Below are positions 12,221-25,800 of a DNA stretch of 64,000 bases, one piece after another. Source of the DNA: Salminus brasiliensis (taxonomy: Eukaryota; Chordata; Actinopteri; Characiformes; Bryconidae); assembly GCF_030463535.1 (NCBI RefSeq), contig NC_132880.1, positions 40,615,842 through 40,679,841 of the forward strand, in the 5' to 3' direction. Position numbers and translations under genes: made by a program. The notes below the pieces were generated by a model. That model did no database searches. It was given only the letters and a program-made list of their open reading frames with translations, and was not told where the DNA came from. Numbering within the stretch: the first letter of the stretch is position 1; each line of letters starts with the position of its first letter.

Positions 12221-15200
12221 TCAGAGACTTTCCTGTTTGTCGTCCTTCGAGGGTGTAGATGGAGCTGCAGTCTTGCTGTGCTCTGCTTGCTGCTGTCTGG
12301 CTTGTAGCTCCTTTACCTCTGCTAGAACCTCCCTTGCCTCCTCCCAGGAGGAGAGAGCTTCTTGTAGCAGACGTTCAGCTGCTGCCCTCCTGCTCTCCCA
12401 ATCCAGCATCTCACCAAGAGGTGAGTCTGTGCCCTTTGGCCCTTTAAAATGTGGCGAACTCGAGAGCCACAAACTAGGCGAGTCTGCACTCTTTAAATGG
12501 GGCGAACTGGAGCCGGCAGAAAGAGGCGAGTCTGAACTCTTAATATGAGTCAGGTCGATGCACTTCATATGGGGCGAGCCGGAACCCTTTGAATCAGGTG
12601 AGTCGATGCTTTTCGAGCGGAAGTTGGCCTTGGAGTGAGAGGACTTTGAGGACTTCAAACAAGGAGAATCCTTTGCTTTGACACGAGGGGAATCCTTCTG
12701 CTTTGAGCTCGGTGAATCCTTGGTCTTCAGCTGAGGAGAAGAGTCTACACTTTTGCCATGAGTCGAGCTATGAGAGCTGGAGCTTTTTGAGTGAGGTGAC
12801 TCTGAGCCCTTTAAGTGTCGCAGTCTTGGCGAATCCACGCCCCTTAGATGGCTGTAAGAGCCCATTCGGCCTTTGACGGGCTCCTGCTCCTGGACCTTGG
12901 CCAATAGTTCCTGGGTTCTCTGTAGCCGCTGGTTGATGAGGTCCTGCAGGTGGCTCATTGGACTCTGGCCCAGCGTGGCCTGCCGACTTAGGTCAATGCT
13001 CTTGGTGGGCCTTCGTTCTCCACGGGACAGGGCATCATCCATGGAGCCGCAGCGACTCCTGCCCTGAGCTAATAGCTTCTTGCCAGGCTGAGGTGTGTGG
13101 GTCTGGCTTTGGTGACTCCAGGAGAGTTCGCTTCCCCGGGGCAGGCTGCTGGTCTTTACCCTGGCCTCCACAGGGGTCACTCGGGGTCTGGTTACATCTG
13201 TGCCAGCACGTTTCCGTCCAGGGGCTAAAACGTCTAGATTGCCTCGATGGTCCTTCACCCATACAGCATAGTCCTCATCCAGCATGCTCGCATCCTCCTC
13301 ATGCACCAGGTCCAGAGTCAGCATCCCATCTGAAGAGGTGGAGGCCTGTGGGTGGGACATTATCATTCCATTCCGTAACCATTTTTTTATGGTTTATATG
13401 GTTAATTAATTGCAACAGGAAGATGCTTTTTAACCACCTAACTTTAGGCAGGGTTGTAGAAGCTCTACAGATGTTTGGTAAAAAAAAAAAACATATGCAG
13501 TATAATGACTTTAGTTTGGAGTTTGGATTCACTAGATATCATTATGTTTCTATTTTAAAATGATATGCTACTGAGCTGCAGTCTGATCAAAACTTGTGCC
13601 AAGCTAATCTTGGCAGTAAGTGCTTATTTGCTCAGTAAAACACAAATATTAGAATAGATATTAATAACATTCATCAAATAAAGCACTCCAAAGTCTAGTA
13701 TTATTTACAATTAACCAACACCTAGTTTGGTAAATTAGTGTTTAATTATGTTAAATCAGGTGAGCTGGTGATTAAATTTAACACATTCACAAGCTATCTG
13801 AAGGCATCCAGGAGAAATCTGAAAGCAAGCTTTGTTATTCAGACTTGCTCACAAGATCTCACCTACTGTCTACAAAATAAGAAATTCTTATTACTTTTAT
13901 GGTTACCTACATGTGTTCTAATGTGATCTGGAGTTGTTACAAGCAAACAAAAGCTGAGATAAGGGGTTTTAAATAAGTGCTTAGGTCCCTAAAACCTCAG
14001 GACAGTGCTGTACATAAATATTCTAGAACACAGAGGCCAGAGCTTTCCGTTGGCACAACAACTGACTTCCGACTGAGCTCAAAGCCAATACTGAAATGCC
14101 ACCCACCACAGCCATAAGATGACCCCGCGTGGGCAGGCGGCGCCCAAGTGGGATCTTGACACGATCACGTGTTGGGTGAGCCAACAAGCTCTCCTCCTCA
14201 ATCGTGACCTGCAGAGAGAAAAACAGAGAAAATGCGAAGTAAAGCAAGGCTGGATGTTGCCATGGAACGTTGAAAAAAGGTTATTTCCAGCAGGCTGTTT
14301 TGGACTGAAATATGGTTTTCAGGGTACTAATTTATGTGATGTGACACATGACGCTGCAAGCTAAATTTACCCTTTCGCGCATCTTACATAGGAGTCACTT
14401 AATTCGCAGGTTTAAAGTGAGTTCATATGCTACGCCTTCACACTTCACACTTTCACAGAAGAAGAAGTGTTAGTAGCACTGGGATTACAGTCAAACTGAG
14501 TTCTCAGCTAACATCAGACAACTCAGAGTGCCATCTCTAACAGAAGGTTGTTGTTAGCTTCTTGCACACATTCTTCACAAACATAAAGGTGCTTCAAACG
14601 GTTCTTTGAGTGATGCCTTAAAAGAACCACTTTTGGTTCTACAAAGAACCACGTTTGTTGTAGTGATGTGTCAATGTGAAGAAGTTAGTGTGTTATCTCT
14701 ATTACAAACATGGTTCTCCACAAGGTGGTTCTTCTATGGCATCGCTTAATAAACAGGAAGATGAGGTTAAGGATTTTGCAGACGTATGTCTCCTTTAACC
14801 CCTAAACGCAGAAAGGCTTATTACCCACTAAAGCGTATTAGTCAGTAACTGGAACAGGGACGTCTGTACAAACTGGTGGGGCTATTCTTTGGTAACAGAA
14901 GTGGGTTATAAGATCGGTTATCACAACAACAGTGCGTAAATTGAGTAGTTACTCCCATCTCCCATTTATTCTGAGGTTTCTTATCCTGTACCTATCAGTC
15001 ATGAATTTTACAGGTGTCCTGTAGTAGTGTAAAACTAATCTCATCAGAATAGGGCTTTAGTAATACAACATGCAGTTGTCTATCTAGTACAGTGTTGGAA
15101 CATAAGTTGGAAAAGCTGGTGGAAAAACACAATCCCACCGTAGTTGTGAGTTTAGTGCCATGCTGAGTTTGCTTATAAGGCAGAGTAAGCAAACCTGGAT

Positions 15201-16782
15201 GAACCAGTCAACTTAATGTGTCTCAAAACAGTCGATAACAATCCTAAGACCATTAACTCTACTTTGTGCTCTGAGAAATGAGGTTTTATCGTCTAAACGT
15301 GTGTGATTTGAGCCTCATTTAGCTGGAACAAGGACTGTGCAGTGGTGTATGGCCTGCTAGCCGTAACCTCTTAGATAGGCTTATTTAAGTGGATATGAGT
15401 CCAAACACAGCAGAACCAGTCTCTTATTTTGCCTCTCTGTCACTCCCAACACCAGTCGTTCGACCTCACTCTCTCAGAAGCTCCGAAGTTTTTATCGTCA
15501 ACACTTGTATCAGTAGCTCAGCAGCTAGTTAACAGCCGCTGTTCTGGTTTGTGTGATACTCTATGTATCTATGTAGTCACAGGGGGAAAAAAAACCTTCT
15601 GTCCTTTTACCCCAGAGTATTGTATAAAAGTTTATAAGTGAGGAATGTTAACCAGCTAACAAAGCAAATTCTAACCAGCTTCCCGCCCCTAATTTAGAGC
15701 TGTTTAACATATGCCGTTGTTGTCTGACTACCCAAACCTACTGAAGCATGTTGTGTTTCATCTTAATTCAATTTATCACGATGAGATGAAATATTGTAAT
15801 ACTGCCCACCTCAAGTTCTTCAGCTGACCTCATTGGATTCCTGCCTGTCACAACTGTCAAGCTTTATGTCGGCTAAATGGCGTTTAGCTGAGATGTCTTT
15901 TGAGAGGACGTCGGGCATATAGGGACAGTAGTGACAGTTTGTACGTTTCTAGCCAGCTGCAGTGCTTTGTGGTTTTCCACAAAAAGGATTACTAAGACAA
16001 ATCTTTCTATCCAATTCAGCTATATCCTCTCTAATGGTGCAAAAAGAATGCAAACCTAGACAGAGAGACAGATGGGGAGGAGGGGGGCATCGGCAGACTA
16101 AGAGAGGTAGAGATAAGAGCAGCAATAGATATGGACAGATCCTGTGGACAAAAGCAAAGAAGGGAGAACAGCAGACATAGGAAAGAGTGGGTGAGAGTAG
16201 GAGTAGGAGCAGGAGACTGAGCAGCAAACAGTTATGGGTTCTAATACGAGATTAAAACAGTGAGAAAGAAAAGGAAATGAGCCAGAAGGACGTTTTCAGC
16301 TCACCTCATCCAGAATGCGGTTCTTGGCCCTGATAATAGCTGTATTTAGAACATTGATCCATGACTCCTTCTCCTCCGGACTAACAGCCAAAAACACGAG
16401 ATTGGGAGTCTAAGAAAGAGACATTGAGAGAAAAGCTGTTTGAAATGGTGTAGTGCTGGTTGAACAGTTCTTCTCTGAATAAAAACGTCTTTTGCTTAAT
16501 GCTATCTGCTATCGAGAGCGGAACTGTTTGTTCGATGAGTTTGAAGGCAGCGCTGAAAGAAGTGGAGAGTGCGCGAGAGGCGGATTACAAGCGCTGCTTG
16601 GATTTAAGCTTTGCGTGAAGCACAAAGCCCCAAATTCAGCTGTAAAGCATCTCCACATGCTCTCTAAAATCAGCATAAATGAATTAAAGTCTGGCCCAGT
16701 CTACAGAAGGCAGAATGAGGGCTGCACATCTTAACAACCTTAAGAGAGATAAGGACAGATAAGTATTATTTCCTAATCCTGG

Positions 16783-16830
<48 letters not shown>

Positions 16831-19800
16831 CTATCTCTCTCTCTTTCCTACAAACACAAACCTGTGCATGCACACACACTCACTCCTACTCATCTGATCT
16901 ATTTTTCTCCCTGAATATGTGCAGTGTTGTATATTTCACATAAAATATATTATCACAAATCTAGCAACAGCTTATATCCTGGACAATAAGACCAAAATAT
17001 ATGCAAACTATACTATAGACAAAAGTATTGGGACACCTTCTCTTTTATTTCTACTAAATTTTGAGGGGCCTTACACCCCTCTAGCCCACGCCTGGCATTA
17101 GGCATGGTGTCCAAAGGTTAATGTTTATCTGCAGAGTCCTATTCTATTGGCAGTACTTCTCTACAGGGACTAGGCAACCTAAAGTAGCTGAATTAATTAA
17201 TTAGAAGGGGTACACAAACATTTGGACATACAGTCTAAATATCGATACCCAATTCAGTGTTTCCCACAGGTCTGAAGCAAACCTGGTTGGAACACCTGAG
17301 GGGAGCACCTGGTGTTGGGGTGGGGGTCTCATGGAAGGTTGTGAAAATAAGCACAAAAATTGGGTGAAATTTAATTAGGTATGCTTATATATTGCTTATG
17401 TGCTTATATATCAGTGTGCATGTATATTGTTGCTTTCATGCAAATACCTCCAAAACATCAAGGAAAAGGTAAAAGCCTTCTTAACTTAAGGAAGTCAATA
17501 TTAGGAGATTTAATTCCAAATAATTCTGGAGCATTTTTATTGGTCCATTCATTATTAAATTTAGACACAATGTGAAAAACAACTGCCAGATTCGAATGAT
17601 GTCAAAACATAAAAACGACATAAATGGACATGCAAGGTTTTTGGTGGAACAGCGACGATATGTACATGAAAAACATCAAATATCAGCATCAGTCCACAAT
17701 TTCCGTATCAGTGCATTCCTAACTGTAGAGAAACTGATTACTGACTGATTTATTTGTTAGACTCTTGTGTTTTGTGAAGTTTAATAAGATGTAAAGCTAA
17801 TAGAAAAGTAATCTTGAAGGAAAATTGAACAGAGTGAAAACACATGCAAATGAAGCGAGTCAGAGCTGTGTGAGTGACAGTACACTCACAGTGGCTGACA
17901 CGTGTTTTAGCGTGAGGAGTTGCGGTTGTGACAGAGCAGTGCAGCGCAGGCTAAAACTGCAGCTGGACTGAAGTTCATTATGTGTTATGTCTTCCACAGG
18001 GAAAGATACTCTTGGCAGTAGCAGAGCAAAAGGATTAGTGCATGTATCTGTCAAAAGGATGTACGGTAGCAGCAACCGAATTTTAATTACTTGCCTGTGG
18101 TTGGATCACAGTTTTAGGTTCAGTGTATACTCTAGTTTATCTTGGCCAATAGTAATGAACAATTTTTGTTTGTCTGTATCTCCAAAATAGGAATCTTTTT
18201 AGGAAAAGATTAATAATACATTACTTTTAATGTACACAGATAAAGAAACTTTCATTTTTGCACAATGTAAAGTGTGTTGTGTGTTCAAATGCTGAAGAAT
18301 ATTCTTGTTTTAAACATGATATATAATTAGAATTTTTACAAATGATTAGGCAGGGATTTTAATAAACAGTCAGATATACAGCACCCCTGTTTATTGAAGT
18401 AATAAAGGGGAGGTGGTGGCACAGCAGAGTTATTGCTCACAGGGTTGTGGGTTTGATATTCAAGTCCGCTAAGCTGCCACTGTTGGGCCCTGGCTTTCTG
18501 GGATATGAGAAGAACAAAATTTTGTATTTGTAAAAATAGCCTTTCTATCATTGCTACTTCGGGCTCCGCAGGCTGCTAACTGCACTATGTAACTTTGGGG
18601 AAGTGGGCAGGACAACGCTTGTGATAACTGCATAACACTGTGTAACCTGAGTCATATTTGTGTTAAAAACTGTAATTTCATTCTACCGCCTCGGCTCACG
18701 TGCTTCCTTCACGTTCAGCGACGGTTCGGTATCCCTCAGCTTCTCCAACTGTTGTCAGTGGTTGAAATATGAAGTTATGAAGGGAGTTCTGGTAATGCTC
18801 AATATGACGTCATGTTGACAGACACTCAGCTTGCTGTTTATGCTGTAAACGGAGGAGGGTTGACGATATTGTGGTGCTAGTGGAGCCCCACCCCTCAATG
18901 TGGAGATCTGTGCAAGTGCACAAGCCTGTGACTGGAAATAACTGCCTGGTGGCGTTGCAAAGATGGCAGTTGAGACTTGCCTATGTGGACTTTGGTTGTA
19001 ATCTCAAGTGCACAGGTTTATGACACTGTATGACGTACCATTATCCAAGCTAGAACAAATATGTCACACATCTAAAAGCAGCATTAGAAAACAAAGCCTG
19101 AAATGGTCTGTATTTTTCATTCTGGCATTTGTCATAGAAAACAGTATGTAATATGAGCACATACTAATATAAGCCACATAATCAGATCTACTTGAGATAC
19201 CTTAAAACTCAACATGATTTAAGAGTACAGTATGAGGAGCTGGGGTTATATGATGCTAACTGGTGCCTACCAGCTTCGAGTACTAGTTTGCTTCAGTGCA
19301 AAATGACAGAAACATGCTTTGTACAGCAAAACATGGCTGATTGATTCAGCTTAGGAAACACTGTGCTGACAGAACCTTCGCTTTAACCTCACTGCCCCAC
19401 TATATAAACCCTCCCGTGATGAACCCCCCTGTGTGAGGACTTACCCGGGCCGCAGACTGCCGGCAGCGCAGGAGGGTGAACTTGCTGAGGTTCTTCTTGC
19501 TGTGGCTCTTGGCTTTGCGGACTTCTTCTGATCGCTCATACTCAGCCAGGTCAAACACTTCGTGTGTCTTCCCATCATTTTTCATCTATGAAAAAAGGAG
19601 GCCAAAAACGGTTAGCAAACTCCACACAACTACACAACCAGAACACTCGACCACATAGGAGGGTACAAGTCATTTCTCATGTGTCGATTAATTGACAGCC
19701 ATCTGTGGCCCTTTCACACGCTGACTGTGCTGCTGACAGTGGGGCACAGCAGGCCATATTGACTTCAGCCTGAGGGACAGGGGTAATTACTGATCACTGT

Positions 19801-22800
19801 TATCGTCAGGCACACGCTGGGACAGGGAGCGCTCAAAGCTCACTCCACAGAGACACAACGGCAATTGAAAAACGGATTATTAATATCATCTCATGCATAA
19901 TGCTGAGGTGTCAACCCGAATGGTTTACCCGTATAAAACATATTCAACTTTATGGAGGCTGAGATATCTATAAAGGTTGGGCAGTAAACATCGACTCTGC
20001 CGTACTCATTCTTCAGAGCTGTCTGTATTATTACACTTCCTAGGCTACTCTTATGAGAAGAGGTTCTGAGAAAGGCTTCCTCGCCTTATAACAACAGTGA
20101 AAGCCTATTTAGTGCTACATAGAACCCCACCCCACAGGGTTCACCACAATAAAGGACCATTTAACCAGGCAAATAACGATTTCAGCATTTCATTTTTTAA
20201 GGAACCATTAACTTTAATAAACCCCTTTTTTGGATATGTTCAGACTGTAGATGGTGGGGTGACAAAGGTAAGCATATTAGCTTAGGTGAGAATTTGGCTT
20301 TGTGTAAACTGTAATTAACTAAAATGGACAAAACCAATAATGCACCCGTGAGAAATGAGCCAAGCCATCAGCGCATCATTTGACAGAACATTGTTATGCT
20401 GTTTCAATCAGACCATCGCCCCAAGGGACCACAGATTGAAAATAGAAAAGACATTACAGTTGCTAAAATATGCACTCGAGCACACAGCACAGCGACTGAG
20501 ACACCAATATGTGCGTCCAAAGACAAAATTCATTGCTGTCCAAACAAGATCATGAGTCTTTAAAATGATCCTTTTACAGAATAAGTCAAATTTCTTTTTT
20601 TACATTTGAATGAAGTTGAAAGGAACAACTTCGGTCCATTTATCATAATATGTTCACACAATTGTAAGAGCAGCTGGCGTTTTCAAATCATGTGGAGAAA
20701 AAAGGAAGACAATTTGGCCATGATTTGTTCCATAATGTCACCTTGCAGATGGTGCTAATTCATTATTTAGTTTTTGTTGTCAGTTCATCAAAGAACACCA
20801 CCTAACTGTGGGAACCTGACAGTTCTCTCTCAGTCTTTGACTTTGATTGCGATTCTATGTGTATTTTTGGTGATAGAATTTTCAGAGTATGTAGAAAGTA
20901 ATCTGCAATCTGGTTAAACTGCTGGCCCGTGTTTTATGTCACACATTTATGTATTACTGCAATGAGGATTTAGCCGTACAGTGTTTCGTTAAACTGTACA
21001 ACCCTGTATTACTATAATGACAATAAATTTGAACTGCATTGATGTTTATAAGAGCATCAGTGAATTCAGACAGTTTAGCAGACATGAATATAGGGGCTGT
21101 ACAGATTATAGAAAATATAAAACCAGGTATTACAACACATATGTCACGAGATTTAAAAACTAAAGAACATCCACTGAATTATTAATTGACTGTTTATTAA
21201 TTATGGATGGAAGCAAATGTTGGCAGTAGCATCAAATAAGGTTCATAACATAGTAAAATGACATTATATAACATGTGAAAAAATTAGGACACCCCATGAA
21301 AACATCTGACTTTTTCCACATTCGTCTTTTAAACATCTGGACATTTGATCTTCGTTTGAACAATATAGAAGGTGGTGGTGATATAACTATCTATGATATA
21401 ACTAACACATAACACTGATGAAATGTCTTTAAACATCATTTGTAAAATGTTATTCATAGAAATGCAGTTTTCTTGTAAGGGGAAAGTTAGGACACCTCAC
21501 ATGTATTACTACTTAAAATGTCTGAAATTAGAATAAGGTGCTCCACATCAGCTGCAGATGATCAGAACATGGTTGGAGAGGATTCTGGAGGTCTTGTCTT
21601 ACTTAAACCTCAGACATTTAGTTTGGTTTGCTCTTTATTGTTAAAGTGAGTGGGATCACCATGGACAGATGAAAAGAGCTCTCTGGGGCCTTCAGAAAGG
21701 CAGCTGTAGATGTATATTGGAAATTCGCTGCAAGAATTTGGTCTTACTGCAAACCCAAAGCTTAAGACCTGCTTCAGACAAAAGCAGATGGATGGTCTGA
21801 ACTGCTGTCGGTCGGCCCAGCCTCTCCTCCTATTATTGTGCCGGTGACCCGCCTGTGAAAACGCCTCATTTAAACACAGGTCAATCCTCATTAAAGCTGG
21901 CTGAGTCAAAAAAATGGAGAGGTTTATTGAGCCTGGGAATGGGGGTCAGAAAACTGTTCCATGCTGGGACTACTATTCCCAGAGGGCCACAGTTAAGGTC
22001 ACAGGGGTTCACAGGCGAGACAGGGAGAGACAGAATGTGTGGAATAAGAGATTTCGGCGGTACGTCTGTATGTTAGGCTTAGCGTAGTGGACACATAGGC
22101 TCACCAAAATGGTACATGAGCAGATACAGCATACTGGGTCAGAATTCTGTATGGTTGCTAGGCATTCACCATAGCAACAGAAATGAGCAACAAAGGAATC
22201 CACTGTCAGCGAGCCAGCGCGAGTCAAAAAGATCAAAGTGATCGGAGTTCATGGAGTGTAATATCAAACAGCACGCGTACAAGAACACCAAACCATCACC
22301 CTCATTAGCTGGCGGACACACTGTAATCCACTCAGCAGGAACGTGCTATCGTTCAAACCCTTTCTTTATTTTCCGAAAAGGAAACATACAAGTAAAACTC
22401 CATGGACGCTCAACACGCGTGCTTGTAACCTCATTCCTCCTAGTTAGCTAGCCTCCTGAGATTCGAATGAAAGTGTGTGCTGACAGTAAGAGAGAGAATG
22501 CACAGGCTAATGCTAATATGGGGCAAAAGACCCCTGAAGGAACACGCCTGGCTTCTCTCCATCACATCAATATTTCACTCCCCTGCTGTTGGCCCAGCAC
22601 GTTTCAGGCAGGGGGCCATCCTCATCCCAGGATTAACCACCTCCAAAAATAACTCGCTAACCAAAACATCCAACCTCATACTGACAGTAGGGACGTTCCG
22701 CTCGGTACAAAAATCACGAGAAAGGAAACCCAAGCTTCCTAAAGTGTCCCGTTATAAATTTTGCATTTACTGTATGCTTTTATTAACATGGTGGGGCTAT

Positions 22801-25800
22801 CGTTCTCAGAAGGCAGAGCTAAAGGAATATATAAGGCAGCTTCTGCTGGTTTGAAGAATTATTGTATGACTTGGCTGCTTAATGAAGATGCAAATTTCCA
22901 GCAGCGTTCTAATGATTTCTGGAACGCGGCACTAGCTTTGAAACCACAGGGTCTGTGTTACAAACATGGCAGCTGTACAGCAAGGCGTTCACTGTTAACG
23001 CATGACAAACAGAGCAGTGGGACTATGTACAGAAAGTCTGAGCTGGAAGCCTTCACAGGGGAGCCATAAAGCAAGTTCCTATTAGTTTGGCTCCAAACTG
23101 TAGTCAACATCAATTGAATGTCCTACAATTACATGCCCGAGGGTTTATTTCTGTACAAACTAGGTTGGAATTAAAGGTGGAAAATGGATTTGCACAATCC
23201 CTTGAATCATAGCGGAAAACCTTCTTAAATCTGGTGTTTTTTTTTTTTTCAGGTCAACCGGCTCTCCCAAAATAGAAATCAACATCATTAAAATAATGGG
23301 CATATGTAAACCTCTGAGGCTTCTGCCACTCCAAATAAACGACAATGCTATGCAAACTAAAATCATGATTCACTGTGTGACTGATTACACTTCAGACTCA
23401 TTTACATCAATAATAATCCCATGTTAGATTGGCCTTATGTTTTTAAACCACAAATAACAAAGCTCATGCATAAATCATGCTGTGATGCTGCTGTGATACT
23501 GCTGTGTAGTGCAGGTTGCGTGATTCAGTTCTTTTAGAAAGGGCTGAGCTGGTATTAGGATTCCCTTACTATCGTGTCACATAAGCAATCACAGCAAAGC
23601 TGATTCTGGAACATCACTTTATTGCAGACCTAGCCAGACATCTCAAAGACATTTGTCAGATCCCTTGAATTTGAAAAAATATATTCCAAATAATTGGAGA
23701 AATCCAATAGTTGTCGCTGGTATAATGTCTGTTTTTAAGATTTTTAATACATGATTTATAAAATACATACAAAAAAAATTGATACAATTCTTCCCAAACA
23801 TGATGTAGGTTATATCCACTATATGGTCAAAAGTTGTGGACGCCTGCAAAGTTTCGTTCAGCATCAAGAAAATTATAAAGCAGCTTGCCCCTCTACTGCA
23901 GTAACTATCACTATTCTTCTGGGAAGGCTTTCCACTAGATTGTGGACCATGCTGTGAGAATTTCTCAACAACACAATTAGGGAGGTCCATTACTGATGTT
24001 AGATGATAAACTCCAACTCATCCCATAGGTACTGGATGGAGATCCATCATTCCAGGGAACACAGTTCCACTGCTCAACAGTCCAGTACTAAAGCTTGGCA
24101 CTGGGCATGGTAACCTTGCGCCAAAGCATCCGGTTCTATTGGCAGTGCTTTTCTACCGGGATTCTATAAGCTGTTTCAGCAATAGGTGCACCTTACTGAG
24201 GCAAACATTTCATTCTGGAGTGTCACCATTTTTGAACACATGTATGATACATACCATGTAGTCTATAATTTAGCATAGATATGTCAGCAAGAGTGTTCTT
24301 CTTGCAGTGTGCTCACTCATCTGATGTGCCGTAGACCAAAAGTATTACCCTGTTCACTCAAATGGAGCGATGCAACAGAAGAACCATGCATGTAATACGG
24401 ATGTGTTAGTGTGAGAAAAGGTCTAATTAACCTTTATTTGATGATGTTTTTCACACATTTATATTACAAACATATTTATGAAAAGTGGTTCTTCTATGGC
24501 ACCTTTATTTTTAAGAGGGTAATGTAATGCTAATGCTAATGCTAATTCTAACACTAATCTGTCAGTATTTCTTTACATTGTATCAAAACTTCAGGATGAA
24601 TGGACCAATAGAAACACTCCAGAATTACGTATAATAAAATCTTTTTACATTGGCTTCCATTGAAAGTTAAGAAGGATTTTCCTTCTCCTGTAAAGTTGCC
24701 ATTTTGGAGATACAAGGATTTTGTATGACATCAACAATATATTATACACAGTATACATACAAGATTCACTACACACAGTATAACATAGCCTCTGGTTTAG
24801 CTGAGATATGTCTGCAGGAGAGTGTTCTGTATGTTTTGCCCTTGCTCATCTGCTGTGCTGCACATCAAAGTCCTTACCCTACACACTGTAAGTGCAAGCA
24901 CATCAATTATTCACACCAGACATATAGCAAGCGTTTGGGCGTAAGCACTCAGATACTCAAAGAAGCTGGACTTTCTCCTCATATGGCACAGACTTCGCAT
25001 GATGCATCAGGCAAGCCAGAACTGAGATGCCTTTTTAATCAAAATTGCATGATGCCTAGCCTTTCTCCCTATGCCTACTAAGAGCGATCCACGTCATATG
25101 GTTACTTCCACTGACATCATCTTGGCAGGCGCAGGGCTGTCTCGAGCAGTGTGAAAGAATTACAGCAATGTACAGTGTGTCCTGTCACCTAGCCGTCTGC
25201 TTCAGGACACCACACACTCCCCTTAGGGCCTGTACACACCTGAGGAAGTCAGCACCGCTGTGTGTATGATGCAACCGGCTGACACTGCCTCTGCTGATGG
25301 CAAAAATAGCATGGAGTGCCTGAGGGCCAAAATGGTGCCAGTGGAGGGTAATAGAACACATATATGCACTGTAGGTATATTAGTCCAGGATGCTAGTTTA
25401 ACCCTTTAACCCTCACAGACCTGTTCATGGGTCTAGATGTCCATTCCTCACTCCTATAACACAGTAAAAAACAGTAATTACACCTTATTTTTAATTATAT
25501 CAAGAAACACTGACTCAACTCTTGTACTAGTCTTCTATACTATCACCTGACTAATGCTGTGAGTTGTATTTTACATGCTTCTGTCACTTTCAGTGGTGGT
25601 TCTGTATCTCTCAGCTTGTCCAGAAATGCAAGTTTAAATCATGTCCTTTAGAGGTACCACATTCAAAATGTGAATTACTTTTCCCAAATGTAGGAGGAGC
25701 CCAGGAGCAAGAAAAAAACAATTCTTTGTATAATACTGCTTTTAGACTTGCTATGAGAAAGAACATATTCTGTGCATTTAGCAGATGCTCTTATCCAGTG

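Noticed and set aside
12413-12841. CRISPR-like regular repeats
   Set aside because: The units are degenerate, inside a coding exon of a vertebrate gene, and have no unique spacers.
13346-13366. Start of the plekho1 last exon at the in-frame Met upstream (13366)
   Set aside because: Those seven codons are intronic; the acceptor CCACAG just before 13345 and the conserved join AV-ASTSSDG place the exon start at 13345.
12129-13563. Plus-strand open frames opposite the plekho1 last exon (139 and 201 codons)
   Set aside because: They are antisense shadows of a GC-rich, Ser/Pro-coding exon. The minus frame gives a clear PLEKHO1 protein with correct splice joins.
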